NCBI GenBank assembly: GCA_001275005.1
Contig: JWZX01002797.1
Coordinates: 1-26,735 of the forward strand
Reading direction: 5' to 3'
From: Chrysochromulina tobinii
Taxonomy: Eukaryota > Haptophyta > Prymnesiales > Chrysochromulinaceae
Length of the DNA: 26,735 bases
Positions within the stretch are counted from its first letter, which is position 1. Each line of letters begins with the position of its first letter. A program made the translations under genes and the position numbers. This document shows positions 19,175 through 26,735 of this stretch, one piece after another. The notes below the pieces were generated by a model, which worked only from the letters and a program-made list of their open reading frames with translations, had not been told where the DNA came from and searched no databases.

Positions 19175-19541
19175 GTTGACGCCAGGCCGCTCCGCACTGA
19201 CGGATGACTGGGTCCGGGGCTTGTGTGAGCCTCGCAAGGCCGTTTTCGTAGAGATAGCCATCGACGCACCGTCGGCCGCCACGTATAAGTCGGCCAAAAT
19301 CTAGTGCAACCACTTCTATCCGATTCGACAGGGACACCCAGCTATACCAGCATCCTCTGAGAGCCAACACGGGTCACTGGCCCTCGTCCGCCGGCGGCCC
19401 GCATCACGAATCAACCGGCGCAGATCCGTCGCGGAACCGTGAGTCAAACCGGCCGATTCAGTGTAACCGCACACGTTTGTACGCCGGTCTTGGGGGTCGA
19501 ATTATAAAAATTGACTGTGATTTTCACACCGAATCCGTGTC
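19175..19541. other. Intergenic region between Cpn20 and acidic-protein gene
   Basis: No gene is seen. It contains the 3' end of Cpn20 and the presumed promoter of the next gene, including the TATA-like element listed separately. Composition becomes AT-rich in the last 50 bases. Confidence 0.4.
19503..19510 (+). promoter_or_regulatory. TATA-like element
   Basis: TATAAAAA lies 32 bases before the ATG at 19542, in an AT-rich island within GC-rich DNA. If it positions transcription about 30 bases downstream, the 5' untranslated leader would be only a few bases. It could instead be a chance AT tract. Confidence 0.35.
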
Positions 19542-20510
19542 ATGGACGGGAGCAGCGTGAGCTCGACGTGGAGACTGGCCGTCGAGGTGCTCCAGCAGGG
19601 CGAAGGACTGCCGCCTGATGGGACGACGGGCGCGACACCCACGCTCCGTGCGGCTTCACTCGCCTCGGATGTTCCTCCTTGGGCGCTGACGCCTCTATTG
19701 CCTACCCCAGGCCGAGACAAGAAGATGCCGTCTGAAGACGCCTCAGATCCGTCGCCCAAGCTGACCAAAGTCTCCGTGGGCGACGTTGGGCAATCAAGAG
19801 CTGTGTCAATCGACGTCGACGAGACGGCGCGCATGCGTGACGATGCCCTCGGGGCCAGTGTGGAAGTAAGCGAGCAACGACCCACTGTGATTGCGAGCAC
19901 CAGCAGCCTTGAAGCCGCTTCGAGCACCGTGGCAACGACAGGGTACAGTGACGTTGACGGTGGCGGAGCAGACGCTGACGATGCTCGGGAGGAGAAGCAC
20001 GACGATGATGACGACGACAACGAGTTGGAGGAAGACGACATGCTCGCACGCATGACCGCAGCAGCTCGGGGTCGGCGCGCGAGTTTGGGCAGCAGCTCAA
20101 ACCCGTCGACGCCGCAGTCATCGCGCCGTGGCCTGCCGATGGCACAGTCAGCGTCACCCGCGGTGCCGCTCCCTCGCACGGCCCAGTCAGAGCCATTGCC
20201 CGCGTCGCCTGCCGAGGAGGGTTGGGACTCGGTCGAGAAGCGCCGTGTGACGCGCTCTCAGTTGGCGGCTGAGGCAAAGCACAGCGCCAAGAAGGCCCCA
20301 GCACCGAGCGAAGCGGCCGGCTTCGGGGATGCGGGCGAGGACGAAGAGGACGACGACTTCTTCGCCGGCCAGTACGCTGCCGCCAGAGACGGCTCGCGCC
20401 GCACGTCGGGCAAGCACAGCCACTCCGTGCGCCAGACGTTGCAGCGTGAGTATGCGATCGCCGCACGTGAGCACCAGAGGGGCGGTGGCACAGGGCGGCT
20501 GGAGAGGTAG
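19542..20510 (+). CDS. Acidic low-complexity protein of unknown function
   Basis: The product is 322 residues with no recognised domain. It is rich in Ser, Ala and acidic residues. Two acidic clusters stand out: REEKHDDDDDDNELEEDDML (~148-167) and DAGEDEEDDDFFAGQYAAAR (~268-287). Between them is a Ser/Pro-rich stretch (SLGSSSNPSTPQSSRRG) and the charged segment EEGWDSVEKRRVTRSQLAAE. Acidic clusters followed by an aromatic patch are common in histone-chaperone or nuclear scaffold tails, but this is composition only and no function is assigned. Support for it being a real gene comes from its length, high third-position GC, and an AT-rich TATA-like island just before the ATG. The opposite strand also has open frames here, so confidence is moderate. 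Confidence 0.55.
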   Translation: MDGSSVSSTWRLAVEVLQQGEGLPPDGTTGATPTLRAASLASDVPPWALTPLLPTPGRDKKMPSEDASDPSPKLTKVSVGDVGQSRAVSIDVDETARMRDDALGASVEVSEQRPTVIASTSSLEAASSTVATTGYSDVDGGGADADDAREEKHDDDDDDNELEEDDMLARMTAAARGRRASLGSSSNPSTPQSSRRGLPMAQSASPAVPLPRTAQSEPLPASPAEEGWDSVEKRRVTRSQLAAEAKHSAKKAPAPSEAAGFGDAGEDEEDDDFFAGQYAAARDGSRRTSGKHSHSVRQTLQREYAIAAREHQRGGGTGRLER

Positions 20511-20993
20511 CGATCGAGCCTTTGCCCGGGCACGGCACCAAGCGGCTCATCTACGACCTCCGACCCCGATCGCATGCGCACATCCGAAACGCGGAGTGGC
20601 ACACCACGACGCGACGCGGGGAGGCTCGCGAGACGCGAGGCACGATGGACACGACGTACCGACCGATGTCGGCCAATGAAACATTATGTATGGACGATAC
20701 TTGGGCAATACTTGCACGCACGATCTCACAATACACAGTACATGGCGCGCCCAAATTTATGATTTTTTGGTACTATTTCTCTTACACAGTATCGGACACC
20801 GTTTCAGAACGGAAAATAAACGGGTGCGGCTACCGGCTAGGCGGGAGCTCCGACTAGCGGCCTCCTACTACACCTACACTCATCGTAGCCCACAACCTCC
20901 CCTGTGACTGTCGATGTGCTTGTCGAGGCCGCCGGGGCGGTCCTTGGCCCCCCGGGAAGCATAAACCTCCCGGCGCCGAAAAAGCGATCCATG
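20511..20993. other. Convergent intergenic region
   Basis: This lies between the ends of the acidic-protein gene and FANCD2. The middle (about 20680-20820) is AT-rich, with atttatgattttttggtac and a possible polyadenylation signal aaaataaa near 20811. Short open frames here look like nothing known. No repeat or RNA gene is evident. Confidence 0.4.
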
Positions 20994-23900
20994 TCATGAA
21001 TCACGGTGAGTTCGCTCTCCCGCAAAGTCAATGACTATGGTATCTGTTCCATCAAAGCCTGCCACCGTCGGCGCATATTCGGTGTTCGGATGTGCACTCT
21101 CGCCAGCTGCGTATCGCGCCTGCCATCCGGCTAGGTGCACGGCGTCCGAGCCCTCGTCCGGATCTGACGCTGACGAGTAGCCATCCGCCCAGCCTCCGCG
21201 CTCATCTTCCTCGCCCTCGTCTTCGTCCTCGTCCTCCTCCCCCTCGTCCTCCTCGCCCTCCCCTGCCCCGCTGCCTTCGAGCTCATCTTCCGAGCCGCCG
21301 TCATCGCTCACCTCGATCGTGCCATACAGAGCACCCTCGCCCTCGGGCTCGGGCGCAAAACCGCCATCACCGGAAGCATTGTCCATCGCGGCCGCCGAAG
21401 TATCGTCCTCCTCATCAGACGAATCCACGCCAGACTGGACAACGTGATCTACGGATGCCACCGTCGTGACGGAAGCCGCCGATGGCACTTGGATTGGGCG
21501 CACTCTACGAGGTGTGCGAGGAGCTGTCCGCAGCGCGCCACCCTCAATGGGAGGTGCGCTGCTCGCCGCCGCTCCTCCGCTCGTGACCGCAGTGGGCAGG
21601 CGCATGGGCTGAAGAGCTCCCTTGCCACGCCCAAGCTTCGTGAGCTCCATCTCCGCTTTGATGCCCTCCGCCGCTGCCCACGCTTGGACCTTGGCCATGG
21701 CTTCATCAGACGCGTCTGGCACGTGATGCGTCGTCACGAGCTCGGCGAGCAGCACCTCGAGCTGCTCAAGCTTGAGCTGCAGGCGCGGCAACGTCAGGCT
21801 GGGCCCGGATGCTGTTGAGCTGAATGGTGTGCCGCCGCGCTGCCGGCACGCCGTCGGCTTTGCGCATGCTCGCTCGGGCGCGCTGCCACCGACTCGGCCG
21901 CTCGTGCAGCGGCGCTTTGGGGCTCTCGTCGCAACGTCACCGCCGTCGCCGCCGTCGCCGCCATCGTCGTCATCCTCATCATCCTCTTCATGTTCGTCGT
22001 CCTCGTCATCCTCGTCATCCTGCCGGCTTTTGCGCGTCGGCATGCGCTGCGCCGAGGCGGCCCGACCACTTGCTCGGCGAGCCACGTTGCCCCCTGACGC
22101 CGTGAGAAGTGCTTTGCCGACAAGCACCCCGCCGTCACCGGATCTCGTTGAATCTGCGAGCTTCAGATCTCCGATGAGATCCCGCATGGCGGCGACCATC
22201 TTTCGGCTCACGTCGCGTGTTGTAGCCATCGCACTTGCGGTCACAGAGCAGCCCGGACGGCAGCGGCACTCGACAGCCGCAGCCAGAGCAGCACGGAGGG
22301 CGTTACAGAGCACGACACACGCAGCTGAAAGGGCAGTAGCGAAGCCGCTGAAGCCGCCCGTCTCCAGCGCCGCCCGTGCCAACATGCGTAGCGATTGCAA
22401 CGCACGCGCAGCGAGGGCGGTAGCACGCGGTGCGTAGCCTAGCAGTCTGCGGAGGGCGCCGGCGGAGCTGAGCGGCACGAAGCGCTGCAGAGACGTTGAA
22501 ATGTGGGCGAGCAGTTCGAGGAGCAGTGCTGGCCTCGCGGCGGGGGTCAGCAGCGAGATGGCTCGATGCGCGCGCGGAGTCGCTAGCTTGAGCGCGGCGC
22601 TCAGCTCATCGCATGCAACTGCCAGTGCCCGCACGCCACTCAAGGCGAGGTCGCTCGGAAGAGACCGTAACGCTGCACGCACGAGCGCACACAAGGCGCT
22701 ATGCTGCCGACTGATCCCGCCTCCACGACCCCGGTAGCCTCGCTGAGATGGCAGATACGTAGCCAGCGATGGGACGTGCGAAGGGTACACGATCGTCAGT
22801 GCTCGCACCGCCATGCGCCGTGCGACCGTTACGGCCGCTGGAGGAGACGCGGTACTGCCTGGGGCAGATGGCACCGCAGCTTCGGCGGCTTCATCCACGT
22901 CGCCTTCCGAATGCACGCCTTCCGCAGCGCCCAGCATAGCGCCCTTCGCAGCGCCCATGCTCACGTCAGCGCAGCCTGTGCGCGGACCCTCGCGTGAGAG
23001 GAGACCCTCGAGAGTCCCCACAGCATCAAGCAGTGCACATGCCAGATGGGGCTCGGGCAGAAGGGTGAGCTGCTTGCGCAGGACAGCCAGCCATGCCGAA
23101 GCCGTGTGTGCAAACGCACCATCCGTCGCACTCGCGAGGCGACCGTCGATTCGGCAGCAAGTTGCAAACGCATGATAGGCGACGGCCGTGGCCTCCATGT
23201 CAGCCCGCCACGCTGGCTCGGGAGATTGGTCCGGAGATTGGGCCGATTGCCGGCGCCCCAGATCGGTGGCGACGCTGAGGAGCGCAGTCGTGTCCACCAA
23301 AGTGTGAAGCATCTCACGCCGCCACACCGAGCTTGAGCTCAGAAGTGTATCCTCGTCGCTGCTCTCATCGCCATCGACATCTGAGACGTGTGCAGCAGCG
23401 TCAGAAGTGCTGCTTGGGTCATAAAAGTCGCTGCTGCTGCTGCCGCCGCCACCACCGCTGCTTCCAGCACCCCACCTGCTCGCCGCGTCGCGAATGGTTC
23501 TGCTGCCCACGTCGGCTCGATCCTCCATCGTCCGGTCTAGTGCAAGAGAAGCCGCTGCGCTCGGCATAGTGGCCGATGCGGCCTTCGTGGATGCACTTGC
23601 CTCGGAAGAGTTGCAGAAGCGCTTCCACAGCTCACGAAGCACGTGCAGCCTGAGCGCTGCCCGTGGCACAGCCAACGTCTCTGCCTTGTCCGCCTCCGCC
23701 GTACACTCTTGGGTGGCGTTGGCGCCCCTGTCCACGAGAGTCGCAAGCACCTCCACGCATAGCCGCGCGGGCAAGGGCCGGGCAAGGGCTCGGCTGAGCT
23801 CGAAGTGTAGCGCCGCTGCGTCGCGTCGCGTCGAGGGCGAGTTCGCAGCTCGAACGCACTGGGCGACGAGGAGGACCAGATGGCAGCGCTCAGCCACTCG

Positions 23901-26312
23901 GCACACGAGCAACTCACCGGAGCCCATCGCTCCCTTTCCCACACGTGGCCGTCTCCCCTCCCACCGCAACCCGAGGTCAACGACGCCGAGGAGGGCAAGC
24001 ACGTGGCGGCCGAGCTCAAGACTCTTGAAGGGTTCGCTTGGCGGATGTACGGGAGCTTCTGCCTCTGCAGAGCGACCCGAAGCCTCGACGGCAGCTCTGA
24101 CCCTCTCGACGAGGTCGCTTGGCGCATCGGCAGCTGCAGTATTCTGTTCCTCGGCCATACCACCATCAGCGTCGGTGTTGCCTAGAGGGCCCTCGCATGC
24201 CTCGCTGCGTGCGGCGCGACTGACCGAAGAGCTAAGCGAGGCAGCGAGCGGCGCGAGCGAGGCAGGGATCGCTAGCCTCCATAGGTAGCTGAGGCCTGCA
24301 CCGTCCGCCGCGACCGCTCGCCCCGGCAGCTCGGCGCACCGAAGGGCGCAAAGCATCTGGGCGTAGAGCACCTCGCGCCATGTGCCGAAGTATCGCCAGC
24401 CGTCCAACGAGGCGCTTGCAGCGCCGCTGCTTGGAAGCTCCCACCAAAGGCGGCCGAGCGCGATCGCCTCATCCGCGTTGGCCGCACCGGCAAGCAGCGG
24501 CGCGGTCCGCTGCCTGCTCTGCGCGCGGTCATGGTCCCAGAGGGGAGCAGATAGGCCACGCGGAGCCCCGCGACGCTCCGTTGGCTCCGCCGGCTCCGGT
24601 GGCGGAGCGAGAGGGAGTAGCACGCCCTGATCGAGCAGCAGCCGAGGTAGCGTGACGTGCGCCAACGTGACTCGCTCCTCTGCTGTGAGGAGCCCAACGC
24701 AGCGCCCCAGCAGCCGCCACGCTACCACGGCGCCCGCACCAGTGGCCATCGGCGCAGCCTGTGCCAGCCATCGTACAACCGTCGATCCCTCGCTCGTCGT
24801 GAGCGATGCACGCCGACGCAGAAGCGCATACGCCATCTGTAGAGCGGCCACGAGAGGCGCGTCGGCGTCGGCGTCGGCCTCCGGCAGCCTTGAAAGCTGT
24901 TGGCTGCCTTGGCGCGCAACGAGCGCACCGCTGCCACCACCGAGCGCATGCTTCTGAATGAAGAGTAACAATGGCTGCCGAAAGGCGGGCTGCACGGCTG
25001 CCACCGCGGCGAGGCACGCGCACAGAGGAGGGAGCAATGGAGCCTCGAGCCGCGGCGCGTGCTGGAGGGCCTCGGACAAGATCGTGCTCGACGCTGCCAA
25101 TGCTTGCGCGTGGCCATCGGCCAGCTCGGAAAACGCGGCGGCCGCTGCCGCCGCGGATGCCGGCGCCCCAAAGAGCGCGCTGAGCAGTTCAGAGAGCGCT
25201 AGCTGGCTGCTTCTCTCCACCAGAGAGGCGTGCGACCGCGAAGCCACCATAGGGGTGGCCGACGGCCTGCCTGGAAGCGCGTCGGAGTCGGCGGAGGAGG
25301 TGCCCAGACCGGCGCCACTGTGCACGTAGTCACCGCCGCAGCCTCCACCTGTCAGCTCTGAACGCGGCGCCACGTGGCCGACGAGGCCGACGGCGAGGCA
25401 CGCGCCGTGTCGGGCGGCGTCGACGGCGGGATCGGCAAGGAGAGCGGCACATAGTGGAGGAAGTCGGGGCAGCACAATAGCGGGCAGCGCTGAATCGGTG
25501 GCACAGGCCACGAGCTCAGCCGCCGTCAGGGCGCCGCGGCACAGTGCTCGCGAGAGCGCCTGCGTCGCGGCGGCGGCGTGCCGAGGCATAGGTAGCAGCA
25601 ACAGCAGCAGCATGGCCTCCCACCGGGTGAGATGGCTGGCCGCGCCAGTCTGCGTGAGTAGCGCGCGTGCGGTGCCGCCGTTGACTCGCAGTGTGTTGGC
25701 CACCACCTGCAGCAACAGGGCAAGCGTGCCGCTCGAAACGGCGCCGAGCTGCGAACGCAGCTGGCGCAGCGTGCGCCCTGCTTGCGCTGGAGGGAGCGCG
25801 CCAAGGACGCATCGGACGAGCGTAGGCAAATCCGACTCGTCGGCGAGAGGCAGTGCGCCGAGCGCGAGCTGGGCGAGCTCCGGCTTGTGAGCCTCGGGAA
25901 GTGCCACCTCGCCAAGCGCGCCGATCGCGGGCAGCATGAGCGTACGGTCGGCAGCGATCAGCTCCTTCACGACCACTACCAACTGGCACATCTCCTCGTC
26001 AGTGTCGCCGAGCAGTTGCGGCACTAGCCCAAGGAGCTCGCGAGCGGTGGCGGACGGGACCAAGAGGAGCATTTGCAACACGTCTGCCGTTCGAGCTGCC
26101 GTTCGTGAGCCGTGGGCGCTCAGCAACTGCGCAATGCGCCGGGCGCCATGGGCATCCTCGAGCGGCAGCCGCCCGAGCAGCGTAGACGTTGCAGCTGATT
26201 GCGCCGCCGGGTGGCGCAAGAGCGCGGGGGCCGATCGCTGAACCAAGTCGAGCGGAGCTTCGGAGAGGTCGATGGCAAGGTCGGCGAGGTCAGTGGCCAT
26301 GGCCCGATCCAT
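20994..26312 (-). CDS. FANCD2: Fanconi anaemia group D2 protein homologue
   Basis: The product is 1772 residues from one uninterrupted frame, helical-repeat rich and Leu/Ala-rich. FANCD2 is the DNA-clamp subunit that, with FANCI, is monoubiquitinated during interstrand crosslink repair. The best match is near the N-terminus: LVPQLLGDTDEEM (96-108) and ADESDLPTLVRCVLGALPPA (157-176), then TLRQLRSQLG, corresponding to the LPEILGD, LEDLPVIIKFIL and ISELREKL segments of animal FANCD2. A later YFGTWREVLYAQ resembles its NWFREIVNAF segment. Low-complexity acidic blocks lie at ~1432-1458 and ~1674-1710; the latter resembles the acidic C-terminal tail typical of FANCD2. The product is longer than the ~1450-residue animal protein because of these inserts. 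Compared with animals, about 150 or more N-terminal residues appear to be missing. The ATG lies 11 bases from an ACCGGT repeat copy. The usual monoubiquitination-lysine context is not recognisable. Confidence 0.82.
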   Translation of the reverse strand: MDRAMATDLADLAIDLSEAPLDLVQRSAPALLRHPAAQSAATSTLLGRLPLEDAHGARRIAQLLSAHGSRTAARTADVLQMLLLVPSATARELLGLVPQLLGDTDEEMCQLVVVVKELIAADRTLMLPAIGALGEVALPEAHKPELAQLALGALPLADESDLPTLVRCVLGALPPAQAGRTLRQLRSQLGAVSSGTLALLLQVVANTLRVNGGTARALLTQTGAASHLTRWEAMLLLLLLPMPRHAAAATQALSRALCRGALTAAELVACATDSALPAIVLPRLPPLCAALLADPAVDAARHGACLAVGLVGHVAPRSELTGGGCGGDYVHSGAGLGTSSADSDALPGRPSATPMVASRSHASLVERSSQLALSELLSALFGAPASAAAAAAAFSELADGHAQALAASSTILSEALQHAPRLEAPLLPPLCACLAAVAAVQPAFRQPLLLFIQKHALGGGSGALVARQGSQQLSRLPEADADADAPLVAALQMAYALLRRRASLTTSEGSTVVRWLAQAAPMATGAGAVVAWRLLGRCVGLLTAEERVTLAHVTLPRLLLDQGVLLPLAPPPEPAEPTERRGAPRGLSAPLWDHDRAQSRQRTAPLLAGAANADEAIALGRLWWELPSSGAASASLDGWRYFGTWREVLYAQMLCALRCAELPGRAVAADGAGLSYLWRLAIPASLAPLAASLSSSVSRAARSEACEGPLGNTDADGGMAEEQNTAAADAPSDLVERVRAAVEASGRSAEAEAPVHPPSEPFKSLELGRHVLALLGVVDLGLRWEGRRPRVGKGAMGSGELLVCRVAERCHLVLLVAQCVRAANSPSTRRDAAALHFELSRALARPLPARLCVEVLATLVDRGANATQECTAEADKAETLAVPRAALRLHVLRELWKRFCNSSEASASTKAASATMPSAAASLALDRTMEDRADVGSRTIRDAASRWGAGSSGGGGGSSSSDFYDPSSTSDAAAHVSDVDGDESSDEDTLLSSSSVWRREMLHTLVDTTALLSVATDLGRRQSAQSPDQSPEPAWRADMEATAVAYHAFATCCRIDGRLASATDGAFAHTASAWLAVLRKQLTLLPEPHLACALLDAVGTLEGLLSREGPRTGCADVSMGAAKGAMLGAAEGVHSEGDVDEAAEAAVPSAPGSTASPPAAVTVARRMAVRALTIVYPSHVPSLATYLPSQRGYRGRGGGISRQHSALCALVRAALRSLPSDLALSGVRALAVACDELSAALKLATPRAHRAISLLTPAARPALLLELLAHISTSLQRFVPLSSAGALRRLLGYAPRATALAARALQSLRMLARAALETGGFSGFATALSAACVVLCNALRAALAAAVECRCRPGCSVTASAMATTRDVSRKMVAAMRDLIGDLKLADSTRSGDGGVLVGKALLTASGGNVARRASGRAASAQRMPTRKSRQDDEDDEDDEHEEDDEDDDDGGDGGDGGDVATRAPKRRCTSGRVGGSAPERACAKPTACRQRGGTPFSSTASGPSLTLPRLQLKLEQLEVLLAELVTTHHVPDASDEAMAKVQAWAAAEGIKAEMELTKLGRGKGALQPMRLPTAVTSGGAAASSAPPIEGGALRTAPRTPRRVRPIQVPSAASVTTVASVDHVVQSGVDSSDEEDDTSAAAMDNASGDGGFAPEPEGEGALYGTIEVSDDGGSEDELEGSGAGEGEEDEGEEDEDEDEGEEDERGGWADGYSSASDPDEGSDAVHLAGWQARYAAGESAHPNTEYAPTVAGFDGTDTIVIDFAGERTHRDS
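21180..21300 (-). repeat. Imperfect trinucleotide repeat encoding acidic tail
   Basis: On the plus strand this is a run of CTC/CTT/GTC/CTC-type triplets (for example cctcgtcttcgtcctcgtcc). Read on the minus strand it encodes the Glu/Asp-rich C-terminal tract of FANCD2. A similar CGTCAT/CATCCT-rich stretch at about 21940-22025 encodes the internal Asp/Glu block. Confidence 0.6.
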
Positions 26313-26320
26313 TCACACGC

Positions 26321-26530
26321 GTACCGGTAAAAAGACACCGGGGGGAGCCGGGACACACACGGGCACACGGACACACAGACGAACCTCACAACCATCCCAA
26401 CCCACCAACGCACCCGAGCGACCGCGTACCGGTAAAAAGACACCGGGGGAGCCGGGACACACACGGGACACACGGGACACGCGGACGCACAAAGGCACAC
26501 AGACCACACAGACGAACCTCACAACCATCC
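26321..26530 (+). repeat. Tandem duplication containing two ACCGGT repeat copies
   Basis: ACCGGT repeat copies lie at 26323-26356 (identical to 3789-3822 over 34 bases) and 26428-26460 (same but one G shorter), 105 bases apart. Each is followed by a CAC/GGG-rich stretch and by the same 26-base sequence (ending cctcacaaccatcc) at 26372-26397 and 26505-26530, showing duplication of a unit longer than the core repeat. Confidence 0.88.
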
Positions 26531-26678
26531 AAACCCAGTTCCAACAACACACACCCAGCACGTCAGCGCGACGACCGAAGCCGCCGGGGAAGCCGCGGCC
26601 GACTCAACAGCCGCAGGCCCGGGGGTGACGGGGGTTTGTTATCGAATCAGGGCATCCCTTGATTCAGATGAGTTGGGT

Positions 26679-26735
26679 TGAGTTAAGAGTTGCTGAGTGA
26701 TCTTGAGTCGTGAGTTAAGAGGTGCTGTGTGATCT
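26679..26735 (+). repeat. 32-base minisatellite at window edge
   Basis: TGAGTTAAGAGTTGCTGAGT starting at 26679 is repeated 32 bases later at 26711 as TGAGTTAAGAGGTGCTGTGT, and both are followed by GATCT. One full and one partial unit are visible; the array probably continues past the window. Confidence 0.75.

Larger units (their letters stand above)
26313..26735. other. FANCD2 upstream region, repeat-rich
   Basis: No gene is seen to the window edge. The first ~210 bases are a tandem duplication carrying ACCGGT repeat copies. Next is a CA-rich and GC-rich stretch, and the last ~57 bases are a minisatellite. The FANCD2 promoter must lie here unless upstream exons exist beyond the window. Confidence 0.5.

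Noticed and set aside
19502-20550. Long minus-strand open frames opposite the acidic protein
   Set aside because: Their Arg/Ser/His-rich composition is what antisense of an Asp/Glu/Ala-rich, high-GC frame produces, and no domain is visible.
26321-26530. CRISPR-like array
   Set aside because: Only two long units with related rather than unique spacers occur, in a clearly eukaryotic context; this is a tandem duplication.

Overview
The window looks like nuclear DNA of a GC-rich unicellular alga with a secondary plastid. A haptophyte (Prymnesium/Chrysochromulina/Emiliania-like) is my best guess, but that is inference. The evidence: long, mostly intron-poor eukaryotic genes on both strands; canonical GT-AG introns in two of them; a double-domain chloroplast co-chaperonin (Cpn20) with a signal-peptide-plus-transit-peptide type leader; a Fanconi anaemia FANCD2 homologue; a signal-peptide-peptidase-like intramembrane protease; and exostosin-type and TOD1/MUCI70-type glycosyltransferases. 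Nothing suggests a prokaryote, plasmid or virus.

Layout, left to right. 297-3760 (+): multidomain sulfotransferase-like / TOD1-MUCI70-like / glycosyltransferase-like protein with one intron. 4353-5390 (-): secreted or membrane-anchored methyltransferase-like protein of an unnamed family. 5997-10666 (+): large polytopic membrane protein with ankyrin repeats and an unrecognised C-terminal domain, readable only across two single-base frame changes. 11175-12704 (-): TMEM68-like acyltransferase. 12858-13997 (-): basic RG-rich protein. 14067-16365 (+): PA-domain SPPL2-like aspartic protease with an extra C-terminal Cys-pair (zinc-finger-like) module, with one single-base frame change. 16730-18136 (-): exostosin (GT47) glycosyltransferase. 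18370-19174 (+): plastid Cpn20 with one intron. 19542-20510 (+): acidic low-complexity protein. 20994-26312 (-): FANCD2. The genes are not an operon. Two of them (297-3760 and 16730-18136) probably serve cell-surface or secreted polysaccharide synthesis; the others are unrelated housekeeping functions.

The gaps hold a dispersed short repeat with the core ACCGGTAAAAAGAC. It occurs downstream of the first gene, directly before the start of the 4353-5390 gene, and directly before the FANCD2 start; two copies 22.5 kb apart are identical over 34 bp. The window ends in a 32-bp minisatellite. The points most worth a second look are the three-domain sulfotransferase/glycosyltransferase fusion, the protease with an appended Cys-pair module, the three same-direction +1 frame changes in two genes, the ACCGGT repeat family at gene boundaries, and the apparent lack of the usual ubiquitin-acceptor lysine context in FANCD2.
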